Below are positions 26,022-35,443 of a stretch of 64,000 nucleotides of DNA, one piece after another. The DNA is from Celerinatantimonas yamalensis. GTDB lineage: Bacteria; Pseudomonadota; Gammaproteobacteria; Enterobacterales; Celerinatantimonadaceae. Where the stretch lies: assembly GCF_046054155.1 (NCBI RefSeq), contig NZ_JBEQCT010000002.1, positions 124,001-188,000 of the forward strand, given 5' to 3'. Positions within the stretch are counted from its first letter, which is position 1. Each line of letters opens with the position of its first letter. Under the pieces are notes generated by a model. The model had not been told where the DNA came from. It searched no databases and was given only the letters and a program-made list of their open reading frames with translations. The position numbers were made by a program, and so were the translations under genes.

Positions 26022-27557
26022 TTAAGGCTGCAACAGTTGAACTAAGTCGAGTTGCGATTGCTGCGGATCACGGACGGCATGGCTATTTTCAGCCCCTTTG
26101 GGTGAAAACCACATGAGTTGATCTTTTTTCAGCGAATATTGGGGCCAATTTGCTAAGCCTTTACCATTGGGATTGCCGGTTTTAGCAAAGTTCACCCAGT
26201 ATTGATGAATCAATGTTGCCATCTGTTGATCAGAGGCGGTCACCTTATCGGCGTAAGTCGCATTCAGAGTATTAAATACATATGGGATCTCAGAGGCGTG
26301 CACGGCGCCTGGCCACTGATCTTGACGACTCTTAGCCACATAGCCAAACCGATATTCCCAAACCGGAACATGTTGTTTAGCAAACTCTTGCGCCACAAAT
26401 CGCGCTGGCTCTATCATCATCTTTTGCATCGCTATGCGATACGCTAAAGCTTTTAATGGGTGAACATTCGCATAGGCATGCGCGGCTTGAGCCGCTTGTT
26501 TTCCGAACTGCTTAAAGATATCAGCTCGATTTTTATAGTGACGCATGACAAAGCCCAAATCGAAGCTATTCGCCCCAACCAGAATAGGGATATGCGCAAA
26601 ATCTCCGGCTTGGTACGCTTTCTCAGGGTTTTCGGTCATGACATGCCCATCCATCATTGGGCCTGAATAGGTGGCCCGCTGCGCGCCCATATTCCACATA
26701 TTGATATCACCGGCGACCATTTTAGCGGGTAACGCCCGCAGTTTTGCTAACGCATCAGCACCACTGCCACTAATGCCATGGGCTTTAGCAAAAGCAAGGC
26801 CGGTTTGCACCGCTTTATTCCATGGATAATCACCATTAATATTCACGCGCCCACCTCCCGATTCAATAATCGCCTTATTGAACAGATCGCGACTGTAATG
26901 ACTAGTTAAAAGCGCATGCACCGAAAAGCCACCCGCTGACTCACCAAACAGCGTCACGTTACTCGGGTCGCCACCAAATGAGATAATATTATCCTGAACC
27001 CAGCGCAGCGCTTTAATTTGGTCCATCAATCCATAATTACCATGGAATAAATTGTTAGTCAGAGCTGGATGAGCAAAGAAACCTAGTCGCCCTAAGCGAT
27101 AGTTAATACTTACAAACACAATTCCTTGGCGTGCAAATGAGCGCCCCGCATACACAATAGCTGCGCTACCGCCATTGACAAATCCTCCGCCATGGATCCA
27201 AACCATCACCGGCATTCGCTGTTGAATTTGGCTTGGTCGCCACACATTAAGCGTTAAACAATCTTCACTATAACGAGGCGGCAATGGCGCAGCATCGCCT
27301 TTCAACGGTGTTTGTAGACAACTTGGGCCAAAGGTAGTGGTCTGTTTAATCCCCTGCCAAGGCTTAGCTGACAACGGCCGTTGCCAACGGAGTGTACCAA
27401 CGGGTGGACGCGCATAAGGGATCCCTAAAAAACGATCGACACCGTTTTGCACACTCCCTTCGATACGCCCTGATTGTAGCTGAACTATCGGTCCTCTCGC
27501 TAGCACTGCTGTGCTATAAAAAAGCGCCGCAGCAACTCCCCAATTTAATAATCGCAT
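26022..27557 (-). CDS. Exported type-B carboxylesterase
   Basis: Alpha/beta-hydrolase of the carboxylesterase type-B family, 511 aa, with a signal peptide (hydrophobic AAALFYSTAVLAR, cleavage near residue 20). The oxyanion-hole segment is VWIHGGGFVNGG (about residue 117). The nucleophilic serine sits in FGESAGGFS (about residue 198), and EDCLTLNVW is the family's second signature. The acid and histidine of the triad are expected around the GANSFD and HASEIPYVF segments. A good ribosome binding site (AAGGCGGAGAAC) precedes the ATG at 27557. It lies downstream of a paralogue and an exported GH42 enzyme, suggesting deacylation of plant-derived esters. Substrate unknown. Confidence 0.88.
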   Translation of the reverse strand: MRLLNWGVAAALFYSTAVLARGPIVQLQSGRIEGSVQNGVDRFLGIPYARPPVGTLRWQRPLSAKPWQGIKQTTTFGPSCLQTPLKGDAAPLPPRYSEDCLTLNVWRPSQIQQRMPVMVWIHGGGFVNGGSAAIVYAGRSFARQGIVFVSINYRLGRLGFFAHPALTNNLFHGNYGLMDQIKALRWVQDNIISFGGDPSNVTLFGESAGGFSVHALLTSHYSRDLFNKAIIESGGGRVNINGDYPWNKAVQTGLAFAKAHGISGSGADALAKLRALPAKMVAGDINMWNMGAQRATYSGPMMDGHVMTENPEKAYQAGDFAHIPILVGANSFDLGFVMRHYKNRADIFKQFGKQAAQAAHAYANVHPLKALAYRIAMQKMMIEPARFVAQEFAKQHVPVWEYRFGYVAKSRQDQWPGAVHASEIPYVFNTLNATYADKVTASDQQMATLIHQYWVNFAKTGNPNGKGLANWPQYSLKKDQLMWFSPKGAENSHAVRDPQQSQLDLVQLLQP

Positions 27558-27683
27558 GTTCTCCGCCTTACGTCTTCGCGAACGACCCATCCTAATGATG
27601 GCTGTCTATCTAGCGATTCATATCTCTCACCCCAAGTTGATGAACAGAGTCGCTAAAGCCTTTGTTTATAATCTGTTATCACA

Positions 27684-29363
27684 CTACTTTTGCACAGCTG
27701 GCCACAATGAAGGGGAATCAAATGACTGATCTAACGCATGACTAAACCAGCGACCATCTAACACCTTGTGAATCAGCTGCAGTTTGATGGCATTTGGCAA
27801 TTGATGATCCTGTTTCATTGCAACAATCAAATTCTGCTGATCATAAGATTTCGACGACATGTTAATCACCGCCTTATGCAGATTGGCATTAAGCATCAAC
27901 AGCGCTTGGCCTTGTTGATCATGCTTAGGCGTCCAACGCAGCCAAGGCACTAAACCAGCGCCGTTTGGATTGCCGCTTCGGATAAAGTTGGCTAAATAGC
28001 GTCGAAAATACTTGGACAAAGCTAAAGCACCCGGCTGCTGAAAAGCATCCCCCAAAAAATGCCGATTCCAATTGTGATCAAGTAGCGGCATAAAAATACC
28101 ATGAAATGCACCTAATAGCCCCATCTGTACGCCGGGCGTGACATAAGGATCGTTTCCCAGTTGTACTTCAGTCCCATAGATAGGTGCACGATAGTGAGCA
28201 TACATCTGCTGTGCCGACTGCTGAACATTAAACAAGCTATATAGCTGCCCCCCATAGTGTTTGACAAACTGGTACTGTTGCAACAACGATGGGGTATTTA
28301 GCAGCGAACCGTCATGCCAAGCTTTAGCAAAATAAGGATCATTTAAAGCAAAGATTGAAAACTCAGTTTGTCCGGATAACATGATAACGGGCACGCTTTG
28401 GTAAGTCGTCGTTTGGAATCCCTGTTTAGGCAATACATGACCATCACGATACAAATGCGGAAAGACATTCATGCGGATCCCGGCATTATTCATCAACATG
28501 ACTAATCGCTGCAGCGATAATTGCTGAAGATACTGAACAACTGCCTTGCCGCCTTGATGCAGCCAGTCTTTGGCCTGTTGCAACGTGGGTTTAATTTTAT
28601 CGGCAACAACCAATGGGGCAAAAGCATTCAGAAAAACCTGTTGGCTTTGCGCCACGCCAGCGGTTGTCATTCCGCCACTAAAGACAATAGCCCGTTGAAA
28701 TTGACCTTTAAATAACGGTGAAATCAGCATCGCCATGACATCGCGTCCTCCCGCTGAAAAACCAGCGACAGTGACTTGCTTCGGATTTCCCCCAAACGCG
28801 CCAATATGTTGATGTACCCACATCAATGCAGCCCGCTGATCGAGTAGGCCAAAATTGCCAGAAGCCTGCTGCAAATTTTTAGTTTTAAGCGCTTGCAGCG
28901 GATTAAATCCAAGCACACCGAGTCGGTAATTAATCTGCACGATGACCGCATTAAGTGCTTGTGCCAACGCGGCAGGATTAAATTCATTGGCCTTTCCAGT
29001 TTGATTATTACCGCCATGGATATACACCAATACCGGCAATGATTGTCCCTGATGAGGGCGATAGATATCTAGATTTAAACAATCCTCCTGACCGGTCAAT
29101 TTTCCATCTTGCCACTGCGGACAAACAGCGCCCTCTTGGATTGCCTTATAGGTGCCCGTCAAAGAGGCCAATTGAGGAAGCTGCCAGCGCCGTTTTCCCT
29201 CTGGGGCTTTGGCATAACGGATCCCTAAAAAACGATCAACGCCGTTTTGGCGCAGCCCCTCGATCTGCCCTGATGGCAACTGCACTAATGGCGCGCGAGC
29301 AAAGGCATTAACCACACTACAAAAAAAAACGGCTGCGACTATACTCCACTTAATGATACCCAT
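27684..29363 (-). CDS. Exported type-B carboxylesterase with divergent nucleophile elbow
   Basis: Paralogue of the preceding-numbered esterase, 559 aa with a signal peptide (VAAVFFCSVVNAFA). The start of the mature protein (APLVQLPSGQIEG, then VDRFLGIRYAKAPEGK) is almost the same as its neighbour. The serine elbow reads AGFSAGGRD (about residue 200) instead of the usual GESAGG. The oxyanion segment is YIHGGNNQTGK (about residue 115), with the third glycine of HGGG replaced by Asn. The catalytic serine is kept, so it may still be active but with altered specificity. AGGAGAGATAAGT precedes the ATG. The gap to the neighbouring esterase gene is 126 nt. Likely a tandem duplication followed by divergence. 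Confidence 0.85.
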   Translation of the reverse strand: MGIIKWSIVAAVFFCSVVNAFARAPLVQLPSGQIEGLRQNGVDRFLGIRYAKAPEGKRRWQLPQLASLTGTYKAIQEGAVCPQWQDGKLTGQEDCLNLDIYRPHQGQSLPVLVYIHGGNNQTGKANEFNPAALAQALNAVIVQINYRLGVLGFNPLQALKTKNLQQASGNFGLLDQRAALMWVHQHIGAFGGNPKQVTVAGFSAGGRDVMAMLISPLFKGQFQRAIVFSGGMTTAGVAQSQQVFLNAFAPLVVADKIKPTLQQAKDWLHQGGKAVVQYLQQLSLQRLVMLMNNAGIRMNVFPHLYRDGHVLPKQGFQTTTYQSVPVIMLSGQTEFSIFALNDPYFAKAWHDGSLLNTPSLLQQYQFVKHYGGQLYSLFNVQQSAQQMYAHYRAPIYGTEVQLGNDPYVTPGVQMGLLGAFHGIFMPLLDHNWNRHFLGDAFQQPGALALSKYFRRYLANFIRSGNPNGAGLVPWLRWTPKHDQQGQALLMLNANLHKAVINMSSKSYDQQNLIVAMKQDHQLPNAIKLQLIHKVLDGRWFSHALDQSFDSPSLWPAVQK

Positions 29364-29783
29364 ACTTATCTCTCCTAATGAACTCATCTCATACTGGTTA
29401 ATAGCAAGACCCTTTTACCTGCAATACACGTCGTTTGTGCAGCAACGTTCAACCTATGCAATAGAAACTAAACACAAACGCATCATCTAAAAATGTTGGA
29501 CGAAAAGGGCGACATAAAATCGCTTTATCTTGCGACTAACCAGGTGATGTTGCTAAAACTGAACTGGGCATATAATCCAAAAAAATGCTTATCAAAGCTG
29601 GTTATTTGAAAGAGTTAGCAACTCAATGACGACAAAAATATCAATGAGCTTATCAATCAGATCGTTTGAATCACTTAAAATGGGCATAACAACCACGCGG
29701 ATCATAAAGGTCGTGCTCAACTGCCGATTAGCTCGGCCATCCAAATGTTTAAAACACTCTGTTTCAGATAATCGAAACATAGT
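29364..29783. other. Intergenic region between GH42 and esterase genes
   Basis: About 420 bases. A 62-codon minus-strand frame (29592-29780) begins 4 nt after the GH42 stop, but its product resembles nothing I know and it has no clear ribosome binding site. I see no strong terminator. The promoter of the two esterases probably lies here. Confidence 0.4.
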
Positions 29784-31901
29784 TTATTTAGTTATTTCAT
29801 AAATTGATAAACCCCATGCGGGCAATGCCACTTGCTGTCCATGAACCACGGCGCGGTTATGATAAATATCTTGACCCGATGCCCAGTTATATTTAAATGA
29901 CTGAGATTGACTGGAGTAGTTAAAAACATATTTGATGATATGACCTTGCCGATTTATCCCTGTTTTAACAATAAGTGGGAACTTAAATTTTTGATCGCGA
30001 CCATCGATACCCGCGTTATTCACAGCTTGAGCTAAAATAGCTTGGAGTAACTTCTGTTTGGGCATAAAACCAATATAAGTTGCATCCCCTTTGCCATACG
30101 AGTTACGCGTTATCGCAGCATATTTGCCCCAAACTGGATGCTGATAATAAGCCAATACTTTGCCGTGATCAGGCACCAATAACTCCATCCACCATTTGGC
30201 TTGGTTTTGCTGCTTGCTCACATGGTAAGGGTTGCCTTTCAGCGAAACATTTTCAGGAATGACAAACTGCTGATAATGTACGCCAGCAGAACGATTAATT
30301 ATCCCAGGCTGTTGGCTATCCCATACTTTGACATGCTGATCAGAGAAGCCATCTTTAAAGGTATAAACAATGTGTCCGCCTTGTTTCACATACTGATTCA
30401 AACGCTCTAAATCCGTTTTGGAGGCAGAATAAAGTGCCGGAACCACTAACAGTTTATAGTGGTCCAATTGTAGCTGGGTACTTTGCGGCGACACAAAATC
30501 CACTGAAACATTCATATCATAGAGAGACTGATAAAAATCGTGGAGAATATCGTTGTAGCCAATCTGACTCGTCCAACCAAACTTAAAGGCATTAAACGCA
30601 CTAAGCGATTGATTACTTACATAGATTGCCGCTTGATTATCAATTTTCAGATCCACCAGCTGAGAACTGAGTGCTTTAAATTGAGCCCCAATTTTCTGCG
30701 CTTCGCGATACGTTGGGTTAGGTTTGTAATCTTGCGACAACAAACCGCGCCAGTATGTTTCAATTGAGTTAGCAGTCGTGCCCCAATGCCAGTATGAAAC
30801 CATATTCGCTCCAGAGGCTAAATGGCTAAAGGCTTGCAATGTCAGCTGCCCTGGATAAGGCGTCCAATTTGGAAAGCCTTGCGCTTGCGTTTCAATTACG
30901 TAGTAATTTTGGCCCAGTTTCAATGAGCGAGCCATATCACCGCTCATCGCAATTTCAAGTCCTGTCAGGTGATCTTGAGTCGGATGATAAACATCCATGC
31001 CAACTACATTTAAGTTTTTGGCGGCCTCAAACTGATTGACCTGTGACTGTAGCCCATATGAATAACCGCGCCAGTCCATATCAAAGTTTTGCGTTACAAA
31101 CTGATCGGGACGAGCATATTTACGAACCAACTTCATTTGCCAATTTAAATAATCGGTCACTAATTTACGTTGAAATTGAGCAAACTCAGTTTGGATACTC
31201 GCATTGACCGAACCATTCACTGAATCTGGAAAATCCTGCCAGCTGGCGATGCGATGACTCCAGTAGTCCGTTCCAAACTCATGGTTGAATGCATCTACAT
31301 TCGGATATTTTTTCTCTAGATATTGACGAAATGCTGCCTGTACATTGAGCCCACTGGTATGATAAGACTTGGTCTCATTATCCACTTGATAGCCGATTAC
31401 GTTGGGATAATGCGCTACATGCGCAATGAGTTTTTCAATCATGGCTTGAGCAGCTTGGCGAAAATGTGGATTGGTAATATCCATGTTTTGCCGCGGTCCG
31501 TAGGGCATCTGCCCAGCTGGGGTCTGAACCAGAATATCTGGATACGCTTTCACCAACCAACTCGGTAGGGCATAAGTGGGCGTGCCGACAATCACATCAA
31601 TCCCAGCGGCACCCATCGCTTTAATCACTGGATCAATCTGTGAAAAGTCATATTCCCCAGGTTTCGGTTCCAACGTGGCCCACGTTGACTCGGCAATTCG
31701 CACCACATTAATGCCAGTTTCTTTCATCATTTTAATATCTTGATGCAGACGGTCTGTGGGTAAGTACTCATGATAATAGGCCACACCAAAATACAGATGA
31801 TCGGCTGGTTTTTTAGCAAGGGAAGCCGCCTGTACCACACTGCTTGCCAGTGCGCTGACAGTCATAAAAGCAGGAATTAATAACTTTTTATTCAATGACA
31901 T
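29784..31901 (-). CDS. Exported glycoside hydrolase family 42 beta-galactosidase
   Basis: Enzyme of 705 aa that should cleave terminal beta-galactosyl residues. The GH42 catalytic domain starts at YFGVAYYHEYLP. The acid/base glutamate is in GYQVDNETKSYH (about residue 150) and the nucleophile in YYVIETQAQGFPNW (about residue 320). A glutamine-amidotransferase-like trimerisation domain (KLLVVPALYSAS, about residue 460 onward) and a small C-terminal beta domain follow. Unlike most GH42 enzymes it has a clear signal peptide (MSLNKKLLIPAF...SSVVQAAS), so it acts outside the cytoplasm. AGGGATCAATCC precedes the ATG at 31901. Neighbouring esterases suggest attack on substituted galactans. Confidence 0.9.
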   Translation of the reverse strand: MSLNKKLLIPAFMTVSALASSVVQAASLAKKPADHLYFGVAYYHEYLPTDRLHQDIKMMKETGINVVRIAESTWATLEPKPGEYDFSQIDPVIKAMGAAGIDVIVGTPTYALPSWLVKAYPDILVQTPAGQMPYGPRQNMDITNPHFRQAAQAMIEKLIAHVAHYPNVIGYQVDNETKSYHTSGLNVQAAFRQYLEKKYPNVDAFNHEFGTDYWSHRIASWQDFPDSVNGSVNASIQTEFAQFQRKLVTDYLNWQMKLVRKYARPDQFVTQNFDMDWRGYSYGLQSQVNQFEAAKNLNVVGMDVYHPTQDHLTGLEIAMSGDMARSLKLGQNYYVIETQAQGFPNWTPYPGQLTLQAFSHLASGANMVSYWHWGTTANSIETYWRGLLSQDYKPNPTYREAQKIGAQFKALSSQLVDLKIDNQAAIYVSNQSLSAFNAFKFGWTSQIGYNDILHDFYQSLYDMNVSVDFVSPQSTQLQLDHYKLLVVPALYSASKTDLERLNQYVKQGGHIVYTFKDGFSDQHVKVWDSQQPGIINRSAGVHYQQFVIPENVSLKGNPYHVSKQQNQAKWWMELLVPDHGKVLAYYQHPVWGKYAAITRNSYGKGDATYIGFMPKQKLLQAILAQAVNNAGIDGRDQKFKFPLIVKTGINRQGHIIKYVFNYSSQSQSFKYNWASGQDIYHNRAVVHGQQVALPAWGLSIYEITK

Positions 31902-32249
31902 GGATTGATCCCTTTTATTGATAAGGACAAAACACCTTATCATCCAAAACGTGTCTCATTATTTTTTAAATAGCTTCATATAGAAAATATAGACAACGGG
32001 ATGTAATAAATCCTGCAATTAACATAGCCAATAATCATTGCTTATATTTTCTAAAAAGATGCCTTTTACACGAATGCCCTTATTATTTTTAAGCGCAAAT
32101 AGACCTGTCAATAAAATGTAAAGCTTGATCCAACAAGAGCAAATTAACCATTAAAGATAATATAAACGCTTATTAGCGAGCCATTAAAATGAAATATAGC
32201 TCAAGCTAATAATGGCTATAACCGTCTGTTCACAGCTATAGCCATCAGA
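31902..32249. other. AT-rich intergenic region between the beta-glucoside operon and GH42
   Basis: About 350 bases, very AT-rich, presumably with the GH42 promoter. A 9-bp stem (ATGGCTATA at 32212-32220 with TATAGCCAT at 32237-32245, 16-nt loop) lies just beyond the 6-phospho-beta-glucosidase stop. It may help end that operon, but it has no T-run. Confidence 0.4.
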
Positions 32250-33659
32250 TTAATCTGGCTTAGGTGCACTTAATTGCTCGCCATTAGATGCAATTATTTT
32301 CTTATACCAGTAAAAACTTTTCTTAGGAGTTCGAGCTAGTGACCCGTTCCCTTCATCATCTCGATCAACATAGATGAAACCGTAACGTTTAGACATCTGC
32401 GCGGTTGATGCACTGACTAAATCAATCGGTCCCCAACTGGTGTATCCCATGACCGCTACGCCATCTTGAATAGCTTCCCCCACTTGGTAAAGGTGCGCAT
32501 TGAGATAATTAATCCGATAGTCATCTTCAACAACACCTTGCTCGTTGAGTTGATCTTTAGCCCCGAGGCCATTTTCAACCACAAATAAGGGTTTCTGATA
32601 ACGGTCCCAGAGCATATTCAGTAGAATACGCAAACCTTGGGGGTCAATTTGCCAGCCCCACTCAGACTCCTCTAAATAAGGGTTAGCAATCATCTCTAAC
32701 ATGTTGCCTTTGGCTTTTTCCTGCTCTTTAGGATCGGCGCTTGCACAGCCACTCATATAGTAACTAAAGGAAATGAAATCAACGGTTTCTTTGAGTGCTT
32801 GACGATCGTCATCCGTGATATCAAGTGATACACCCAGTTGCGCAAATTTACGATGCATATAACTCGGATAATAGCCACGCGCTTGCACATCGCCAAAAAA
32901 TAACCAGTCATGATTTTGCACTTGCGCCTTAAGCACATCACCAGGGTTGCTGGTCAATGGATAGATCAACGCTCCGAGCATCATGTTGCCAATTTTACCG
33001 TCAGGGATTAATTCATGGCAGGCTTTGACGGCTTTAGCACTGGCAACTAACTGATGATGGATCGCTTGATAGCGCATTTGTTCCGTACAATCTCGGGGCA
33101 AACCAGCACCAGTAAATGGTTCGTGTAGAGTCACATTAATTTCATTGAAGGTGAGCCAGTGCTTCACCCGATCGCCAAAACGGGCAAACGCCACACGGGC
33201 ATATTTTTCAAAAAAGCCAATCACCTCACGACTTGCCCAGCCCTGATATTTATCCGCTAAATTAAATGGCATTTCATAGTGTGACAGCGTCACCAGCGGC
33301 GTGATGTCATATTGAGCCAGTTCATCAAACAATTTATCGTAATAAGCGAGACCGGCTTCATTGGGCTGCTCATCATCGCCATTGGGGAATATGCGTGTCC
33401 ACGCAATGGACAGTCGAAAACAGCTAAACCCCATTTCATTCATCAAAGCAATATCTTCTGGATAACGATGATAAAAATCGATGGCTATATCTTTGATATT
33501 AAAATCACCATTGGTGCGTTTAACAATCTGACCAAAAACGCCAAAAGGACAGACATCTGAGGTTGAAAGTCCTTTACCATCAGCAATGTGACTACCTTCA
33601 ACTTGATTGGCGGCAATCGCACCACCCCATAAAAATGAATCTGGGAAACGAAAACTCAT
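32250..33659 (-). CDS. GH1 6-phospho-beta-glucosidase (BglB/AscB-like)
   Basis: Cytoplasmic GH1 enzyme of 469 aa that hydrolyses phosphorylated beta-glucosides. The acid/base glutamate is in LTFNEINVTLHEPF (about residue 175) and the nucleophile in FVVENGLGAKD (about residue 370). The C-terminal KRYGFIYVDRDDEGNGSLAR stretch is characteristic of the enterobacterial aryl-6-phospho-beta-glucosidases (AscB, BglA/B). AAAGGAGTTATCTCT precedes the ATG. It follows the PTS IIBC gene by 63 nt in one operon under antitermination control. It is clearly distinct from the GH1 enzyme at 4302-5702. Confidence 0.92.
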   Translation of the reverse strand: MSFRFPDSFLWGGAIAANQVEGSHIADGKGLSTSDVCPFGVFGQIVKRTNGDFNIKDIAIDFYHRYPEDIALMNEMGFSCFRLSIAWTRIFPNGDDEQPNEAGLAYYDKLFDELAQYDITPLVTLSHYEMPFNLADKYQGWASREVIGFFEKYARVAFARFGDRVKHWLTFNEINVTLHEPFTGAGLPRDCTEQMRYQAIHHQLVASAKAVKACHELIPDGKIGNMMLGALIYPLTSNPGDVLKAQVQNHDWLFFGDVQARGYYPSYMHRKFAQLGVSLDITDDDRQALKETVDFISFSYYMSGCASADPKEQEKAKGNMLEMIANPYLEESEWGWQIDPQGLRILLNMLWDRYQKPLFVVENGLGAKDQLNEQGVVEDDYRINYLNAHLYQVGEAIQDGVAVMGYTSWGPIDLVSASTAQMSKRYGFIYVDRDDEGNGSLARTPKKSFYWYKKIIASNGEQLSAPKPD

Positions 33660-33722
33660 AGAGATAACTCCTTTCATTTACAACGGACCGGCACAAATGA
33701 GCGCACAGCCTATTTTGACAAT

Positions 33723-35129
33723 TTAACTGACCGATTTAGCTTGATTCACAGATTGAGCCACGGCTTTTGGCTCACCCTGATGGGCAAACAAGTACGTCAG
33801 TGACGCAGCAATTAAAATCGAGATAATCGAGGCTAGTATCGCTGCCCAAAAACTGCTGTTAATACCACTATCAGGAATCAACTGCGAGAAGCTTAAGAGA
33901 CTTGGTAACGAAAACGAGTAAGCGTTGGTATGATAAAACCCGATGATAGCGGCACCAATCGAACCACCGACACAGCCAAAAATAAAGGGCCGCCGACGTG
34001 GTAGGTTCAAGCCATAGATAGCCGGTTCAGTGATCCCAAACAACCCCGAGGTAAAACACGATGCTGCCAGAGTGCGCAACTTACTATCTCGTGCCCGTAA
34101 AAAGATCCCAAGCGCTGCGCCAGCTTGACCCAATACAGCAGGAATTAATAGTGGCAACATGCTGTCATGGCCCAACACACTAAAGTTATTCAAAATAATT
34201 GGAACGAATCCCCAATGTAAACCAAAGATGACAAACACCTGCCAACCGGCTCCAATAATAAGACCTGCCACAACAGGGCTGAGGGCATACAACCATTCAT
34301 AGCTATGTGCCAGCAACTGACTCACCCACATGGATAAAGGACCAATCACCAAATAGGTAATAGGAACCACCAGCACTAATCCAAAAAATGGGGTAAAAAG
34401 ATTTTTAATCGCTGCAGGTAATACACGGTTAAAACCTTTTTCCACATGGCTACACAACCAACTGGCGAAAATAATGGGGATCACTGATGAGGTATAATTC
34501 ATTAATATCACAGGGATCCCCAGAAAATGCATAGGAGTTGCCCCGACAGCTAGGGAAGCATGATAGGCAGCGATCATATCGGGATAAACTAACGCCCCGC
34601 CAATCAGCATCGACAAATAAGGACTGCCACCAAATTTCACCCCCGCGGTATACCCTAAGATAATGGGGAAAAAGTAGAACACTGCGTCACTGGCTGCAAA
34701 AAGGATCTTATACAAGCCCGTATCCATCGAGAGCAGATGCAGTGCAATAAATAGCGCCAATAGGCCTTTTAAAATACCCGATGCCGCCATCACGCCAAGC
34801 AGTGGTGTAAAAATTCCCGAAATAATATCGATACCAACGGCTAATATACTGCGTTTTTCTTTAGAACTCGAATGAGGTTGATCAGCCGATCCAATGGATT
34901 GGATTGCCTTAAAAACATCCCCAACGTGATTGCCGATCACCACTTGAAACTGTCCACCACTTTCAACAATCGCAATAATTCCCGGATTGGCTTTGAGAGC
35001 GTCACGATCGGCTTTATCACTGTTATGAAGTTTAAAACGCAGTCGAGTTGCGCAGTGAATTAAACTATCGACATTTTCATGGCCACCGACGCCATCAATA
35101 ATCTGTTGCGCTAACTGTTCATAAGCCAT
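33723..35129 (-). CDS. Beta-glucoside PTS EIIBC (BglF/AscF-like, no IIA domain)
   Basis: Membrane permease of 468 aa. An N-terminal IIB domain carries the phosphorylatable cysteine in SLIHCATRLRF (about Cys25). It is followed by a IIC domain of about ten helices with GITEPAIYGLNLPRRRPF near residue 370. The C-terminal IIA domain of BglF (which makes that protein about 620 aa) is absent, so phosphate must come from a separate IIA such as Crr. The ATG at 35129 follows AAGGGAATCTCT. A longer upstream extension would run through the leader terminator and is rejected. Two RAT/terminator switches precede it. Confidence 0.92.
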   Translation of the reverse strand: MAYEQLAQQIIDGVGGHENVDSLIHCATRLRFKLHNSDKADRDALKANPGIIAIVESGGQFQVVIGNHVGDVFKAIQSIGSADQPHSSSKEKRSILAVGIDIISGIFTPLLGVMAASGILKGLLALFIALHLLSMDTGLYKILFAASDAVFYFFPIILGYTAGVKFGGSPYLSMLIGGALVYPDMIAAYHASLAVGATPMHFLGIPVILMNYTSSVIPIIFASWLCSHVEKGFNRVLPAAIKNLFTPFFGLVLVVPITYLVIGPLSMWVSQLLAHSYEWLYALSPVVAGLIIGAGWQVFVIFGLHWGFVPIILNNFSVLGHDSMLPLLIPAVLGQAGAALGIFLRARDSKLRTLAASCFTSGLFGITEPAIYGLNLPRRRPFIFGCVGGSIGAAIIGFYHTNAYSFSLPSLLSFSQLIPDSGINSSFWAAILASIISILIAASLTYLFAHQGEPKAVAQSVNQAKSVS

Positions 35130-35170
35130 AGAGATTCCCTTAATACGCTGCCATTCATCACTTAGATTGC

Positions 35171-35224
35171 AAAAAAAAACCTGAAAATCCACTACCTTTG
35201 ATGGCGGTGGACTCCCAGGTTTTG
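35171..35224 (-). terminator. Leader terminator 2 of the beta-glucoside operon
   Basis: On the minus strand, AACCTGGGAGTCCAC pairs imperfectly with GTGGATTTTCAGGTT, followed by a run of T. Its 5' arm overlaps the end of the adjacent RAT sequence, so the antiterminator and terminator are mutually exclusive. Confidence 0.85.
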
Positions 35225-35246
35225 CCTGCTGCTGCAGTAACAATCC
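35217..35246 (-). promoter_or_regulatory. Ribonucleic antiterminator (RAT) 2, BglG/LicT type
   Basis: The minus-strand sequence GGATTGTTACTGCAGCAGCA followed by GGCAAAACCT matches the BglG/LicT/SacY-family antiterminator (GGATTGTTACTG...CAGGCAAAACC). It overlaps terminator 2. Binding of a phosphorylation-controlled antiterminator would let transcription reach the PTS gene. Confidence 0.88.
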
Positions 35247-35280
35247 TAACTAGATCCATGGATTATCAAACTGTAGATAC

Positions 35281-35340
35281 AAAAAAACCTAGCATAACAA
35301 CTTCACCCCTAAAAGGAATAAAACTTAATAGCTAGGTTTT
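35281..35340 (-). terminator. Leader terminator 1 of the beta-glucoside operon
   Basis: On the minus strand, AACCTAGC pairs with GCTAGGTT, followed by TTTTT. The stem encloses a long loop of about 38 nt that may fold internally. It overlaps RAT 1. Confidence 0.78.
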
Positions 35341-35365
35341 GCCTGCATATCTGCAGTAACAATCC
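35334..35365 (-). promoter_or_regulatory. Ribonucleic antiterminator (RAT) 1, BglG/LicT type
   Basis: The minus-strand sequence GGATTGTTACTGCAGATATG followed by CAGGCAAAACCT is a second, near-identical RAT about 120 nt upstream of RAT 2. In the E. coli bgl operon two such elements flank bglG; here they are separated only by terminator 1 and about 35 nt. Confidence 0.88.
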
Positions 35366-35423
35366 TTAATTTATGGGCCCACTTTAGATGAGCCAATAAA
35401 GTAATCAAGTCCGCAGATAGCAA

Positions 35424-35443
35424 AATGTGAAGCACATCAAATG
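35424..35443. promoter_or_regulatory. Candidate CRP site upstream of the beta-glucoside operon
   Basis: TGTGAAGCACATCAAA (35426-35441) fits TGTGA-N6-TCACA with one mismatch in the second arm. It lies about 60 nt upstream of RAT 1, a plausible activator position for a promoter around 35390-35405 reading leftwards. Confidence 0.5.

Noticed and set aside
29592..29780. 62-codon minus-strand frame just after the GH42 gene
   Set aside because: No Shine-Dalgarno sequence, no recognisable family, and composition like intergenic DNA.
35129..35243. Upstream extension of the beta-glucoside PTS protein
   Set aside because: It would translate RAT 2 and terminator 2. The ATG at 35129 has a clear ribosome binding site and matches the IIB domain start.
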